Assembly (NCBI GenBank): GCA_943704525.1
Contig: CALSCQ010002890.1
Location: 1-59,828 of the forward strand
DNA length: 59,828 nt
From: Pigoraptor vietnamica
Taxonomy: Eukaryota; Opisthokonta; Filasterea
Direction: 5' to 3'
Shown: positions 40,401 through 54,100 of the stretch, piece after piece
Position numbering within the stretch: position 1 is the stretch's first letter
How the letters are laid out: each line of letters opens with the position of its first letter
The notes under the pieces: model-generated
What the model saw: only the letters and a program-made list of their open reading frames with translations
Told to the model about the DNA's origin: nothing
The model's database searches: none
Made by a program: the position numbers and the translations under genes

Positions 40401-41666
40401 GCACCTGCCGCGACCGCGCGTACATCTGCACGGCCAACGCAGAGTCCCCTGCGTACCAGAGCGCATCGCCTGCCGCGGACAGCAGCTGCGGCGAGCCGGG
40501 AAACAGGCTCATCTCGGTCAACTTGAACGCAGAGCCCGCCACGCGGTACTGGTGCGTCGCCACGAGCCGGTAGTCCTCCAGCACCGACGCCTCCCACGTC
40601 CCCTCCCCCAGCACGGGCTCCGCATTCCCTCCGCCGAGCATCATCACCGCAATCTGAGCGTCGAGGGCGTTCGGGTGCGCCCGCAGCACTTCCTTGTACG
40701 CTGCAATCGCCTGCGCAATCGCGCCCGTCCGCCGGTACAGTTCTGCGAGGGCGGCGTTGACTTGCGGCGTGCGCAGCCGCGCGGGTATCGATTCCAAAAC
40801 GATGCGCGCCTCTTTGTGGTCGTTCTCGCGCACGAGGCACGTGTGTATGCGGTGCTTGATGTCTGCCTCTGTGGGGACGCGCGGGTCCGTGGCTGCGGAC
40901 GCCTGCATCTTGAGGAGTATCTTGCGCGCCGTCACTGCCTGGCGGTAGTAGTGCTGCGCGTGTGCAGTGTGAGCACCATGTTGCAAGCCACGCTTGATGT
41001 CATGGGGGTACGCGCGGTGCGACTGATGTGGCTGGACATTCGGCAAGGGTAACAATCGCACACACATTCGCACACACGACACTGGCACCCCACACACCTC
41101 CGCGCGCCTGTTCTCGCCCGACTCACGCAGCGCGTCGGCGTGGTACATGAGCGCGAGAAGGTGCGCAAAGGAACCCTGCGCAGTCGCCGAAGTCCCCGCC
41201 GTTGCAGAGATGGCCAGCCCAGACTGTGGAAAAGGCGCCACGCAAAAGCAGTGTCAGGCGACAGAACACCGCGTCACACGTTGTCGGATCAGCTCATTCA
41301 CTGCCAGCTCAGACATGCAGCAGGGAGAGCCCTTGACTAGGTGAGCATCGAACGGTGGTTTCGCGCGAATGAGAGCGGCACACACCAGCATAAGGACGGA
41401 CGACGTGAGACCGGCATCCTGCAGAGTCTTGAGATCTCTCAGAGTGTCTGCCACGTTCATCGGCGTGAACACGCGTCCTTGGGACTGTGGCTGGGCCTGG
41501 GCACCCGCGGCCTTCTTCATGGTCGCTCACAACTGCTCAACAGTAACGGCCGAGATGGGGTGTGGTAATTGCAGCCGTGCACCGTTGCTCTTGACGTGCC
41601 TATTCAGAGATGATGGATGCCACGCGACCCTCTCTAGTACGCGCCTCGATGAAGTGACCCGCGGTC

Positions 41667-41703
<37 letters not shown>

Positions 41704-41926
41704 TGTGTGTGTGTGTGTGTGTGTGCTTGTGTGTGTGTGTGGCGTGTCTGTGTGTCTGGTGCGCGTGTGCGTGTGTGGAATATCGGCAGCGTCGGTAAGT
41801 CCCCAATTTCACCCTTTGTAACTATATATAGCATCAATTTGAAAGTGTATTGCCATTAATGGGCTTATTCGGTGGGCGGGAAAGATTTGAAAAAAATTCG
41901 AAACATCGGCGGCAACAGCGTGCACA

Positions 41927-42046
<120 letters not shown>

Positions 42047-44537
42047 GTCGATTTCGCCAATCGTTTTTTCGACGAAACTTGTTCTTTCAGCGAACGTGTC
42101 TTATTTTTAGTACTATTTGAATTGCCTCTGTGTGGACTCGTGAAGGATGGCGGGCAAGAGCACTACGCCAGGGAAGGGGTGGGCGTACGGTCCTTGGTTG
42201 CATGCTTCTTTAAAAGTATGCGTGCTCTGCGACACGGAAAGAATCCTTTCGAGTTCTCGCGTGCATGTTATCTATTTCGCTCGTGCCCTCGCTTGGGATG
42301 CTTGGTGGCTTGAGTTTGGTTTGACGAGCAACGAAATCACTCTTCGATTGACGCGAAATCGCACTGAATGCGGTGCCTTTTCTATTGCGTTGCGCTTCGT
42401 GCTAATTTCACTGTATTTTTCACAGAGTGCGTCGCAAGCGCGAAGAGGAGTCCGAGACGCACGTGGACGACGATGCACAGCAGCACAGCGCAAAGCGGCA
42501 GAAGCGCCGCTCGGTGCTTGTCCCTGGGCGTGTGCGCAAATCGCTCTCCGGTCTCTATGATTACAACGCGCCCACTGCTGCGTGCCCTGCCGAGTTTCAC
42601 ACTGCGATTGCGACGGATGCGACGAACGAGGAGCGCTTTAGGACGCTCATCAACATGTCCGCCGAGCACGCGCTCGCACAGCTCGGCGACGACGGCGAAA
42701 TTCCGGACGTTCAGCGTGGGTAAAACCGGTCGTGGGAACAATTTAAATTGGCCGAAGAGCTGTGCCGACAACTGTGTGCCTCTTCGTATATCCGTTGGTC
42801 GACATCCGCGAATTTTGTATGTGTTCGAGCGTGTGCGTACATGTGGCCCATATGTGTGTACGTGTGCGCGTGTCTCATGCTGCGCGTTCCACAGAGATCG
42901 CGAAGAAAGTCGTGGATTCCTTTTGCGAGACCCTCGACCGCAACAACACGATCGCCGTCGTCGCAAAGGCCAAGCCAATGAAGCCGAACCCGCGCAACGC
43001 CGAGCTGCAGAAGGGCATTGATGCTTACACGCGGGTAAAGGAGAGGTGCGTGGGGGACTTCGTTCTCGCGTGCGGCCCATTACAGTGATATGCATGTGTC
43101 GGGATGCAACAGCCGCAATCTTCTCCCGTGACATTGGTATCTGAATTCCACAGTAACACTCTACTGCGCGTTTTTCAATGTTCTGTTTGNNNNNNNNNNC
43201 AGTAACACTCTACCCCCCCCCCCCCACCCTCTCTTCTCGGCGCTGCTTCCAGTGTTCTCCCTGGCTAATGGACCATTCCTGACCCTTTGTCCCCTCCGCA
43301 CCCATTGACAGCCTCGTGCGTGAATTGGACATGTGGAAGACGGTCGTGGAACAACACAGCAGCGCAAAGCCCGCACCGATTCCCTCCGAAGGTGCGCATG
43401 GAGCCTGTTCCACGCTGCGCCCCATTTGTCGCTTGCACGCTCATCTTGTCACTCCATCTGTCACTCTAATGGAGTGGATGCTCACGTGATCTAACGGAGT
43501 GGTTGCACGCGTCTTGGCCTAAGTCGATCCGACATGTTCCCTCTTGCCCTCTGCGGTTCAAGAGACAATGGCGGTGTGTCACTGTCCCATCCCTCTGACA
43601 ATATTACTCGCTTGCAGAGCTCGAGGAGGCTGCCGTGTCGCACGAGCGCCCCGCTCGTACGAAGGGGTCGGAGATTATCTCCTCACTTACCAAGCAGATG
43701 TCCATTCAGGTACGTTACATATGGCAGGCCCTATGGCGCACGTGTTCATGCGCATTGTTCTAGCGGCTGACCCTTCCCGCCGCGCGCGCGTCTGTGGCGT
43801 GCGAGCAGGTCAAGCAGCTGCAGCACACCCTCAAGACGATGCAGGCGATGCAGGAGGAGGCGTCGCGCGCGTGCGCCTCCCACGCGGCCGCCATGTCCGT
43901 CGACGCATTCAGCGGATACGCCCACGTCAACAGCCCAAAGAAGCTCATCCGGGGCATCCTCAACCCTGCTGCGCTTTAACGGCATTCCATCGCTCCGTCC
44001 CGTGTTGCGCCCGTCCACTGTGTCCTATGGGCGCCGTGTCCATTCTTGTCTGCTTGCTCTCGTTCGCGTGCGGCTGCGTTCTGCGTGTGGCGTCCCGTGT
44101 GAGACTCAATTCAAGTTCCTGGTGGAGTTATGATGTCACAGCCGCTCATTATTTTCTTTCCCGCCCCTGTTACACTTCTCACACAGTGCGCTCCAATTAT
44201 TTGCCTGAGGTTTTTGAGAGCGTAACAACACACCGCCCAACCTTGGGTGAACCATGCCGCCCGACACCACTCGCCCTACGTCTTTCCTCCCTTTTTTCCG
44301 CTTACCTTGTACCTAATCTCCTATCCCTCGCTTCAGTTTGTACTGAACCGAAAATTGTAACAGATGTTACGTTATAACCGAGATCTCGGCGAGGTTCCTT
44401 CTTGCATCAGCACCCAACCCCACGTGACATTGGGTGAATTGGCAAATTGGACGAATTTTTGCCGAAACTTGGCACAATTTCCAAATCAATTTGCCGAGGT
44501 AGTCCGCGCACATCATCACAGCCCAATTTGTGGGCGG

Positions 44538-44571
<34 letters not shown>

Positions 44572-47500
44572 GGAAACAGTCTACTTCTGTTGTGTCATCC
44601 CGCACATACAACTGTTCGCTTTGCGTGTGTGCGTGCCTTATTGTCCCCCGGGCACGTCTCTCTCTCTCTCTGTTGAGAATGGCGGCGCTTCGTTTGTTGG
44701 CCGTTGCGCTCGTGTGCGCCAACGCCGTGCTGGTGGCAGGTGTGCATTGTCTCTGTCTCTCGCACTCTCATGTGCACATCGGGCATGCACACACACGCAC
44801 ACACACACACAAACGCACGCACGCACGCACACACGCACACGCACACGCACACACACACACGCACGCACACGCACACACGCACACACACATGTCCTATTGG
44901 GTGCTTGTTAGCTGCTCTCCTTGTGTCAGAGTCTTTAGTCGCGACGGAGTGGGGGCTGCGCATTGACTTATAGCGATCCTTTTCAATGACCCGCAGCGCT
45001 TGTTGGCGATGTCCTTATTCCGGAGGTTCGTAGTGAATGTGATCTCAAGCGATGCACGTTTACTGGCTTCCGATACGTACATTGCGCACGTGCGTGTGAG
45101 CAGCGCGCGTGTGTGTCGCACATATTGAGACATTTGTGTGCGTTTGTTCTTGCAGAAGCTTGGGTCTGTGTTTGGTGTGGTCACCGCCCCCAAGTACGCC
45201 GGCTTTGACGGCGGCATGCACATGATTGACGCCGCCAACGTCGAGGATATTGTTGCGGCCACTGTGGGGCTCCAGGCGTCCGAGGTGAGGACGGCAATAA
45301 TGGCTTGTCGTTGTGTCACTGCTGTTTCGATTTGCGTATCAAGCGCGATGCTGTCGCTCACGTGTCGTGCGTGACTGCAGCCGGCGGTCGTGGATGGCCT
45401 CCCCAACGGCGATGTGTTTCGCAAGCCCCGCGCGGTTGCGACGGTGATCGTTGACGGTCTCTCTGCTGCCGGTGTGTGCCGCGAGAGCTGACTCTGCTGT
45501 TGCTCATAGCGAACGTGTGATCTCGGGGCATCGAATTGCGCGCGCGCGTGTGTGTATGCCTGCCAATCTGTTTGCATGCATGTGTGACAAAGCTGCTGTC
45601 ATCGAGTGGCTCACTCGGTGGCACTTGCGATTGAGCAGCTGCGCCCGCGGGCCAGTTTTCGACGTCGTACTTTGTGCGCGATGTGCCGCCGCAGTTCGCG
45701 AACGCGCTCCGCACCGTACTTGACGGCGCGTTTGTTGACGACAGCGATGTGTCGAGTGGGTATTGCGATGGGCCACGTTTGCAGACTGTACGGGCAGTGG
45801 GCCCTTGCATTTGGCGGACTGTGGAAGGAGAGGTGTTAACGGAAAGAGAGGTGTTGTTGCTATCCGCTTATTCATGAGTCAGTGTTCTCGATGCTTATAT
45901 AGCCCTTCCGTTGAACCCATCGCCCTCTTGCAGTCTCCGTCGCCGACATGGCCGCGTCTGTGTTTGCCGGTCGCTCCCTCACGCTTGCGTTCTCGGCGAG
46001 CCGCACGGTTAGTGAGAGTGCCTGTTTTATTCGTGGCCGTTGGAGGTTGAGTCGATGGATAACCACCTACGATTCAGGCTGATCCGACATCTAGCCGTTG
46101 TGCGTTGTGCGCTTTACTTTTGCGTGTGTGCTGCTTGCTGTGCGTCATCGAACTGCGTGCGTGTCTGCGATCTCACCACGTCTTTCCGGTTAGGCCGCAA
46201 TGCTTGCGCACGTGAAGCGCGCCGCGGGCGACCTTGACTTTGCCGTGGCGATGGACATGTCGGTGAGTCACTCGTATGCTCTTGTGGTCCCTTCGTTACA
46301 GAGCAACAGCGTCAACCCTCAACGGGCATCTGATCCGCTGCCCCTGATCTTCTTTCTTCTTGCGCGCAGGCGGCGTCCTTCGGCCTCGTCAGCGGAAAGG
46401 CCGGCGATGTCTCGGACAGCCTTGCCCTCTCGAGCGATCGCCTTCGCTCGCTCGTTGCGAAGGAGTTCGGCGTCGCTTCGGGCAGCTCGTCGGTTGTCCT
46501 GTCTGCTGGCGGCGTCGCAGCCGAGTTCAGCCTCGATGATGCGGTGGGTTTCGTCCGCGTATGCCTTCGTGCGCCACGGAGTACTTGTGTCAGCATGTGT
46601 ACGAACTAACTATGTCAGCGTGTGCGCGTGCATGCGTGCGTGAGCCTGTGGAGGAGTGCGTGAACCCGTTACGCTGACGGCGTCTGTCTTTGGGCTGCAG
46701 ACTGAGTTCATGTTCCTCGCTGAGCTTGCCGCTGCGCGTGCCATGGGCGACGCCCTCGCGGCCACCGGGAAGCGCGACGTCCCGGATGTCCTCACGTTCT
46801 CTCTCATCGGTTACAAGGTGTGTCTCCGGCCCGTTGTCGCCCTCAGAAAGAATGATCGTATTGTGCTACTGCGATGTGTCTGGCGTGCTTGTGCTCGTCC
46901 CCTTTTTCTTGGTTGTCTCGACCGCGTAACGTCGGCTCACCCTCAGCTTGTTTGATGTGTGCAGGCTGTCGAGCGCGCTGTGGGCGCTGACTCTGTCAAG
47001 GCCCGCGTCGCCGCTGCCATCACCGTCGACCGTGCAAGCAAGGTGCGTCGCCTCTCTGTTTGGCGCGCCTTGGTGCTTCTCTTTCCCATTTAATGCGCTC
47101 CGAACTCGCACGCGGGACCTTGAAGTGCCGCTCTTCTCACATCGTGCGGCACATTTCTGCCCTGTCATTTTTTTTGTCATTCGTCGTGCTGACACGTGTT
47201 CCACGCAGATCCTCGCCGCTCTCTCGGACATTTACGGCGGCGATTTTGTGGGCTTTGTCGCCCTGCTCAACACGGACCAGCTTGAGGTCGCCGCTGTGAG
47301 TGTTCTCTCTCCCTTTACCTGCATCCATTTGTCTGTCTGTTGGCGGTGTGGCTATGCCGTGATGTCACGTGGTGCTTGGTGGTGTGGGAGGTCTCGTGTC
47401 TTGGGCCGTTCAGTGTTTTACTTCGGGTGACATGGCTCCGTCCTCCTCTCCTAAGGCTGCCGAGTCGGCCGTGCGCGACGTGCGCGATGCCAACAACGGC

Positions 47501-49863
47501 ACCGTGGTCGTTCGCAAGAACCCTCCCATTCCGTTTGCCGTGACGTTCAACATTGTTCTCTGGCTCTCGATCGCCCTCGTGCTCGCGCTCATCGCCGTCT
47601 CGTACTCGCTGATGTACATGGACCCCGGCCACGACAGCGTCATCTACCTGATGACGTCCCAGCGGCCCAAGAGCGACTGAGGGCGCTGCTGTTGGCGTGT
47701 GTCGTGCTTGAGATTGCTGCCGCGCTGCGTTGCGTGAGTGTGTGCGTGCGCCTTTGTCGCAAATTTCGTATAAACGGAGTGTTGAGCACAGCCCGAGTGT
47801 GGAAAGAGGCGTCATTCTGATTGGCAATTCAACCCCCATCGACTCTGCAACACAAGGGAAAAAGAGAGAGCGCAAAACGAGGGCGGGAAGCCGCACGAGC
47901 AACTCAAACTAGCAAATCCCTCAAGTGCACTTTAGTGCATACAAATGCCCTTGGGCCAGCCTAGCAACGGCAGCCGACGTTGGGGATGCAGTTCTCGCCG
48001 GTGAGGCAGCACTCGGTCTTGCCCGGGAGGTACACGCACTCCTTCTGACCCGAGGGGCACGTGAGCGCGCGGCCAAAGTTGTGCTGCACGAGCGACTGCG
48101 GGGTAATGATCGAGTTGATGACGTTCTGCCAGTCGTCGACCGTCCACTGGGGGGAGACAGCCACGTTGACGCCGTTGAAGAAGAACCACGGCGTGCCGGC
48201 GACGCCGCCTGCAGTGTCGCGCAATAGGCCAAAGGGCTTGGCTTCAATGGTGGTGCAGCGTTTCATTTCTCTACTTGACCCATCCACAACAATTCACAGG
48301 GGCGCCTAACCGGCACATCATTGCATCTATAGGCAAGCGCACGTGCTATCAACAGCTACTGTCCTCAGTACTCACGGGTGCAGGCGTACTTCCACGACGT
48401 GCGGACGGCGCTGTCGACGTTCGCGTTGTTGATGCCGGCGACGATGGTCGCCTTCGAGATGCCAATCGACTGGCCGACATCGCCGAACATGTCGATGACC
48501 TGCGCGCGCGACAAGCGCCAAAGACGAGTGAGTGATGAGAGCAAGTGTGCACGTGCGCCGAGGAAGGTACGCGGTGTGACGTTTTGAATGGAATGCAGTC
48601 GCGCGAATGCACGGGCATAGCGACAACACTCACGGCGTCCGCGGTCATGTTGGCGGTGGCGGCATTCCCGAGCGAGTCCTGGGCGGCGAAGACAGCCTCG
48701 AGCCTGCCGGATAATAAGAATTATGAGAACAAGCCATGCCATCAGGACCGCAAGTCCTCAACCACTGCGCGTGCACACACGAGTCACACGGTGCCCTGGA
48801 CTACGGCAAGCACGGCAGCACGGCCGCACACAGTCACATTATAGCACACAGTCACATTATAATTATAGCACAGTCACAGTATAGCACAGTCACATTATAG
48901 CACAGTCACATTATAGCACAGTCACACATCGCACACAGCACACAGACACATTATAGCACACACGGCGCACATGGTGCACGCACCACTTGAAGAAGAGGTC
49001 GCCGTCCTGCTGCGCCGCCGTCTTGGCTCCCTGCGAGGCGTAGAAGGCGTTGCGGTGGTAGGGGAGGGGGAAGAGGTGGAAGTTGAAGCGGACCACCTTG
49101 GGGCCGTAGTGGGCGGCTGCACATGGGGGCGCGAGTGAGCAAGCGACACAGCACGTTGAATACAGTGTCAACCCCTGACATATCACAGCCTTCAAGTGCT
49201 TCGTGCTGCTTCTCTCCCAAACGCCCTTCCCTCCATCCCGTCTCTCCACTTCCCCGCCCTTTTTTGTTTGACAACTTGTCACGGCACCCACCGACTTGCT
49301 GGATGGTCGGGTACGCCGCCTTGCAGTCCGGGCACATCGGGTCCACAAACACGTCAATCTGAAGCGGCGCAGTCGTCTCCGCGTTCAGGTACGGGACACC
49401 GTCAGGGCGCGAGGGAATGGGCACCTGTGCAACGCAAGACGCAACGAGCGCCGCGGTAACGGCGAGAAGGAGAAGGCGCGCCATGTTGCTGCTATCAGTA
49501 GACTAGCAAAGCACTCCGCTCACAGTGCAGGTGACTTCTTGAGTAAAAAGTGCGTTGTGTGTGCGTGTGTGTGGGTTGGCGTCTGGGCGTCTGTGTGGGT
49601 GGCTGTGCGTGCCGCAAAAACAGCCCACTGTCACCTGCTCCGTCATGTGATGCGCGCCGACAGGTTACCTCTTACGCAACGCCTTCGTCATAAAGTCGTC
49701 ACTAATGATATGATATCATTTATACATATGATGTCATCACAGGTGGATTGAAGTGACGACTCTATGGCACGTGACCTTCCGCTCTCGGCGGGTAAGAGCC
49801 GGTTGCCATGGCGATGTATTGGGTCCGGTTTCCATTTTCCCACACGGTATTCTCCGGCTGTTG

Positions 49864-49900
<37 letters not shown>

Positions 49901-51135
49901 CGCGCGTGTGCGCGTGCAATTGCGCCGCAACACTGCTTGTGGCGCACGGCGCTTTCGACAAGAGCCACTGCGATCACCCTCCATTGCCCCGCTGAAAGAC
50001 ACAGCGGCACGCGGCTACAGTGAGTGCAGAGCTGCGTTGTTTGGCACCGGAGTTGGCGTGTGCGCGGCGGAGGGTGTGCGCAAGGTGTGGGGAGAATGGC
50101 GCCCAACCGCAAGCGCACGGGCATCGTGCTCGTGGTCCTGGGCCTTTCTGCGTTTGCGATTGGCTTTGGGCTCGCTTTCGGCCTTCCATCGCTCGTCTAC
50201 ACCAAGGTCCACGAGAAGGTCGTCTGGCCGCGCGCGTTCGGCGACGGCGGCGGGACGTACTATGACTGGCTGAACAACGACGACTACGACGATCCCCCCT
50301 ATTACCAGTACATTTTCATATACAACATCACGAACCCGGACGCCTTCCTCTACAATGCGGCCGCGCCGGCGGTGCGTCTTGGCGGTGCATGTTGCGCGCA
50401 TTTAGTGTATGTCTTTTGCGCTGTGGAGGGGGGTGATGTCGCGTGTCGGCGAATTATTGCTGTGTTCGCGAAGGATCCGAGCGTCACGTCGGTCACTTTT
50501 ACTTTCGCAACCCATGTTTGTCTCACTATTTGCTTATATATTCGCATGTAACTTCGGGGCTTGGCTTTGCTTTCTTTCCTTCTTTCTCACCTCTTCACGC
50601 GCCCTTACGCCGTGCCAATTTCCCGCGCAGATTGCCGAGGTCGGCCCCTACGTGTTCCAGTACGTCAAGCGCAAGATTGACCTGTCTTGGGATGCGACCG
50701 GCGAGTACGTCACGTTCCGCGAGTACGGCTACCAGGTCTTCCAGCCGTCCCTCACGGCGCGCAATCTCAACCCGTTTGTCGACACGGTGTACCAAATCAA
50801 CCTCATCTTCACGGGCGCAATGCAGAAGGCGCGGCTCGGCGGTGCCCTCGCACAGGTGCTTGCGACGCGCGTGGCCCTGGGCACGGCCCCTGCAGCATGC
50901 GCCAGCACGACGTCGACGAACCCCGTGTGTGCGGCGGCGCTCGCGCAGCTGCCCGAGTTCCCTGCGGCCATTGTTGGGCTTCCCGGTGACCAGGCGCTCT
51001 TCCTTGCGCTCGCGCCGAGCATCTCGTCGAACGTGATGAAGATGTTTGATGCGCTGGCGCCCACACTTACGGACGCGGTGGGTGCCGAGTTGCGCACGTC
51101 GTCTCGCACACTCTTAAGTACGCATGCGCACAGTT

Positions 51136-51178
<43 letters not shown>

Positions 51179-54100
51179 GTCAGACGATATATGTTCGAGA
51201 GCATATTGTGTGAGTGCTGACAATCGCCTCTTTCAACTCGCAGAGCTTCAAGGTGGCGACGAACCTCCAATTCACCGCCCTCATGGCGAAGGCGTCCCTC
51301 GGCACGACCATTTACACGCAGGCATCGACGCTGACCGTGAGTTGCTCTTCCGACACGACGGGCGTCTGCAGCGCCGGACGACTTTTCCAGTTGAACCCCA
51401 CGCTCCCGTGCTCGACCCTCCCCGACATCTCCCCGCTCTGCACGGGCGGCGCCGTCGACGTCGCTTACAGTGACGCCGTCGTCGCGTACTTTTACAAGAA
51501 CCACAGCTCGTCCGAGCTCACCGGGTGGACGTGGACCGAGTTTGCGAACGCGACAGGCATCCTCACGACCGTGCGCTTCAGCGACCCAAACAGCATCCTC
51601 TACCAGCTCCCCCCGGCCCCCGCCGGCAATGGGGTGGTCAGCATCCCGAACCCGACCGCCGGCGTCTTCCGCTGGCTCAACCCCGCCGCCGGCGCTTCCC
51701 TCGCCGCCTACTGGGGCGTCTCGACGGCCAAGATCGACGCCGTGCGCACGATGCTGCAGGCGGTCATGGACGCGTACGTGGCGCAGTTCTACACGGGCAT
51801 GCAGACGTTCTTCGGGAGCCCCCCTTCGCAGTACGGCTACACGTACCCGTCGGCCCTTGCGAGCACGCAGCCGCGCGACCTCGTACTTTACCAGTTTGGC
51901 GCGGGCGGCGTCCTTGTCTCGCAGAACAGCGTCGTCAAGTCGCCCGCCTTCCCCGCATTCCGTTCTGGCTTCACGGCGGCGACGCGCATCCAGATGCCCT
52001 TCCCTGCGGGCTTCGACAACTGGGAGATCTATTCGTACGCCACGCAAAAGTACACGTTCCCCTCTGAGATTGTCGGCGGCACCATGCCCGCCCTCTCGTA
52101 CAACAACACCAAGTCGCTCGTCGCGTTCCTCGGCAGCTCGAGCCTCCCTACGTTTGTCTCGGCGGCTGTGGCTATGAAGACGGCCGGCGCCGCCATCTCC
52201 CCCCTCTCGAACACGGGTGTCACGACGAACATCAACACGGACGTGACGAGCACGCTGCAGCAAGACTACCTCCCCGTCGCACTGCCGGCCGCCGCTTTCT
52301 ACTTTGCGCTCGTCAAGTCGGAGACGGGCACTCCGGCTCCGTGCGCTGCATGCGACGTGGCGGGTGTCAACTGCGCGGCCAACACGTACATGGTGAACGC
52401 GTCGACGACGGCCTGCTACGAGTGGATCCAGTCGCAGTCGGACTTTGCGACGCGCGCCATCAACAACGCCTCGTCGCCCGCCAACGGAAACGCGGCGGTC
52501 CTCACGTCGGTCAAGTCAAATTGCGGCGGGTACCTCGCCGGCGGCGTCTCTGCGTCGCTGGCCAGCGCGAACCCTGCGGTGAAGCTCGCGTGCCTCGGCA
52601 CCCTCTACACGGCGTACACCTCGCGCTTTGTCCTCGTCAACGCGATGGCAACCGGGTGCGCCGTGGCGTCCCTGCCCACCCTCTCCCGCGACATTCCCCG
52701 CGCCCTCTTTGGACCCTCGACGACCGTTCGCGACAGCTGCATCGCCGCACTGAACCAGCCGTCGCTCGCGACGCCCGTGAACGCGTTCCGACAGGCGATG
52801 GCCGCCGCCGCCGCCGTGACGCTGCAGTACAACTTTGACCTCACGTCGAGCTGGCCGCACGGCGGCGCGCTCAACGCGTACGAGACGGCGCGCGTGAACA
52901 TTGAGGTAATTGCTGGGTATGTCTCCGACCCGCTCCTCAAGATGGTCGGCTGCTATTTCAATTGCCAGAACAAGGGCCTCGTCGTTAAGCACACGGTCGC
53001 CGACTTTGCCCTCGGGGGCTTCGCGGACGACTTCTGGGACGCCCTCACGCAGGGCGCGCTCGGCCCCACGCCGGGCTTCACCACCAACTACACGTCCGAG
53101 GCCGCCGCGCACGTGTTTGCTCCGACGTACACGTACAACACGGGCGCCTTCAACCGCGCACTCGTGGGCAACTACCACGCCAAGAACGGCCTCAGGACGA
53201 TTGCCCCGACGTACTATCCGCTCGTGACGCTGACTCGGCCGGACCTCCTCAGCTACCACGGCAGCGACGGCACGCAGTTCCCTCCCGCGAGCAAGCAGAA
53301 CGTGCTGCTGGACTACGACAAGGCCTTTGCGCCGACGGCGGAGGTGTGGGTGACGCAGGTCGGCCGCACAGTCACGCTCGTGCACGACATGAACTACAAA
53401 CTCAACGGCATCCTTCTGAACCGCTTCCACTTGCACACGGCGATGCTGGCGGTGACGGATCCCGTCAACCAGCTGTACGGCGTGACGGTCAGCGGCGTGC
53501 AGCCCGTGACGAACGACCGCGGGTTCCAGTCGTGGGTGTCCCTCCCGCGCTTCTACCAGGCGGCGCCGGCGTTGCTTGCCCTGTACCCGACCCTGCCGCC
53601 CGCCAACGACCTCGAGCACGACTCGTATGTGAGTACGCGGCCGTCGCATGTCTGTTGTGTTTGTCTGATACCGCATCCTCTGCATGTTTGTGTCTTGTGT
53701 GCAGTCACGCGACCCTATCGGCAGCTCAACTCACTCGCATTCCGTGTCACTCCGCAGCTTGGCATTGAGCCCATCACGGGCGCGACCATGCAGGCACGCA
53801 AGCGCCTCCAGGGCAACCTCGGCGTCGAGAGCGGCTATCTCTCCGCGGGCATCTCGGGCCTGTACATGGGCTACAACGTGAGCTCGACGTACAAGAACGT
53901 CCCCATCCCTTACTACTACATTAGCGAGCAGTCGGAGCTCACGCACTCGCAGGCGGATGACTTCAAGAAGCAGGTCTACGGCGCCGCGAAGGCTGCCACC
54001 GCCGCGCTGGTCATTGGCATCGTCACGGGCGTCGTCATGTGCACCGTCGGCGTGGTGCTTCTCGCCAAGCACGGCAAGGGGGACAAGGTCATGGCCGCGG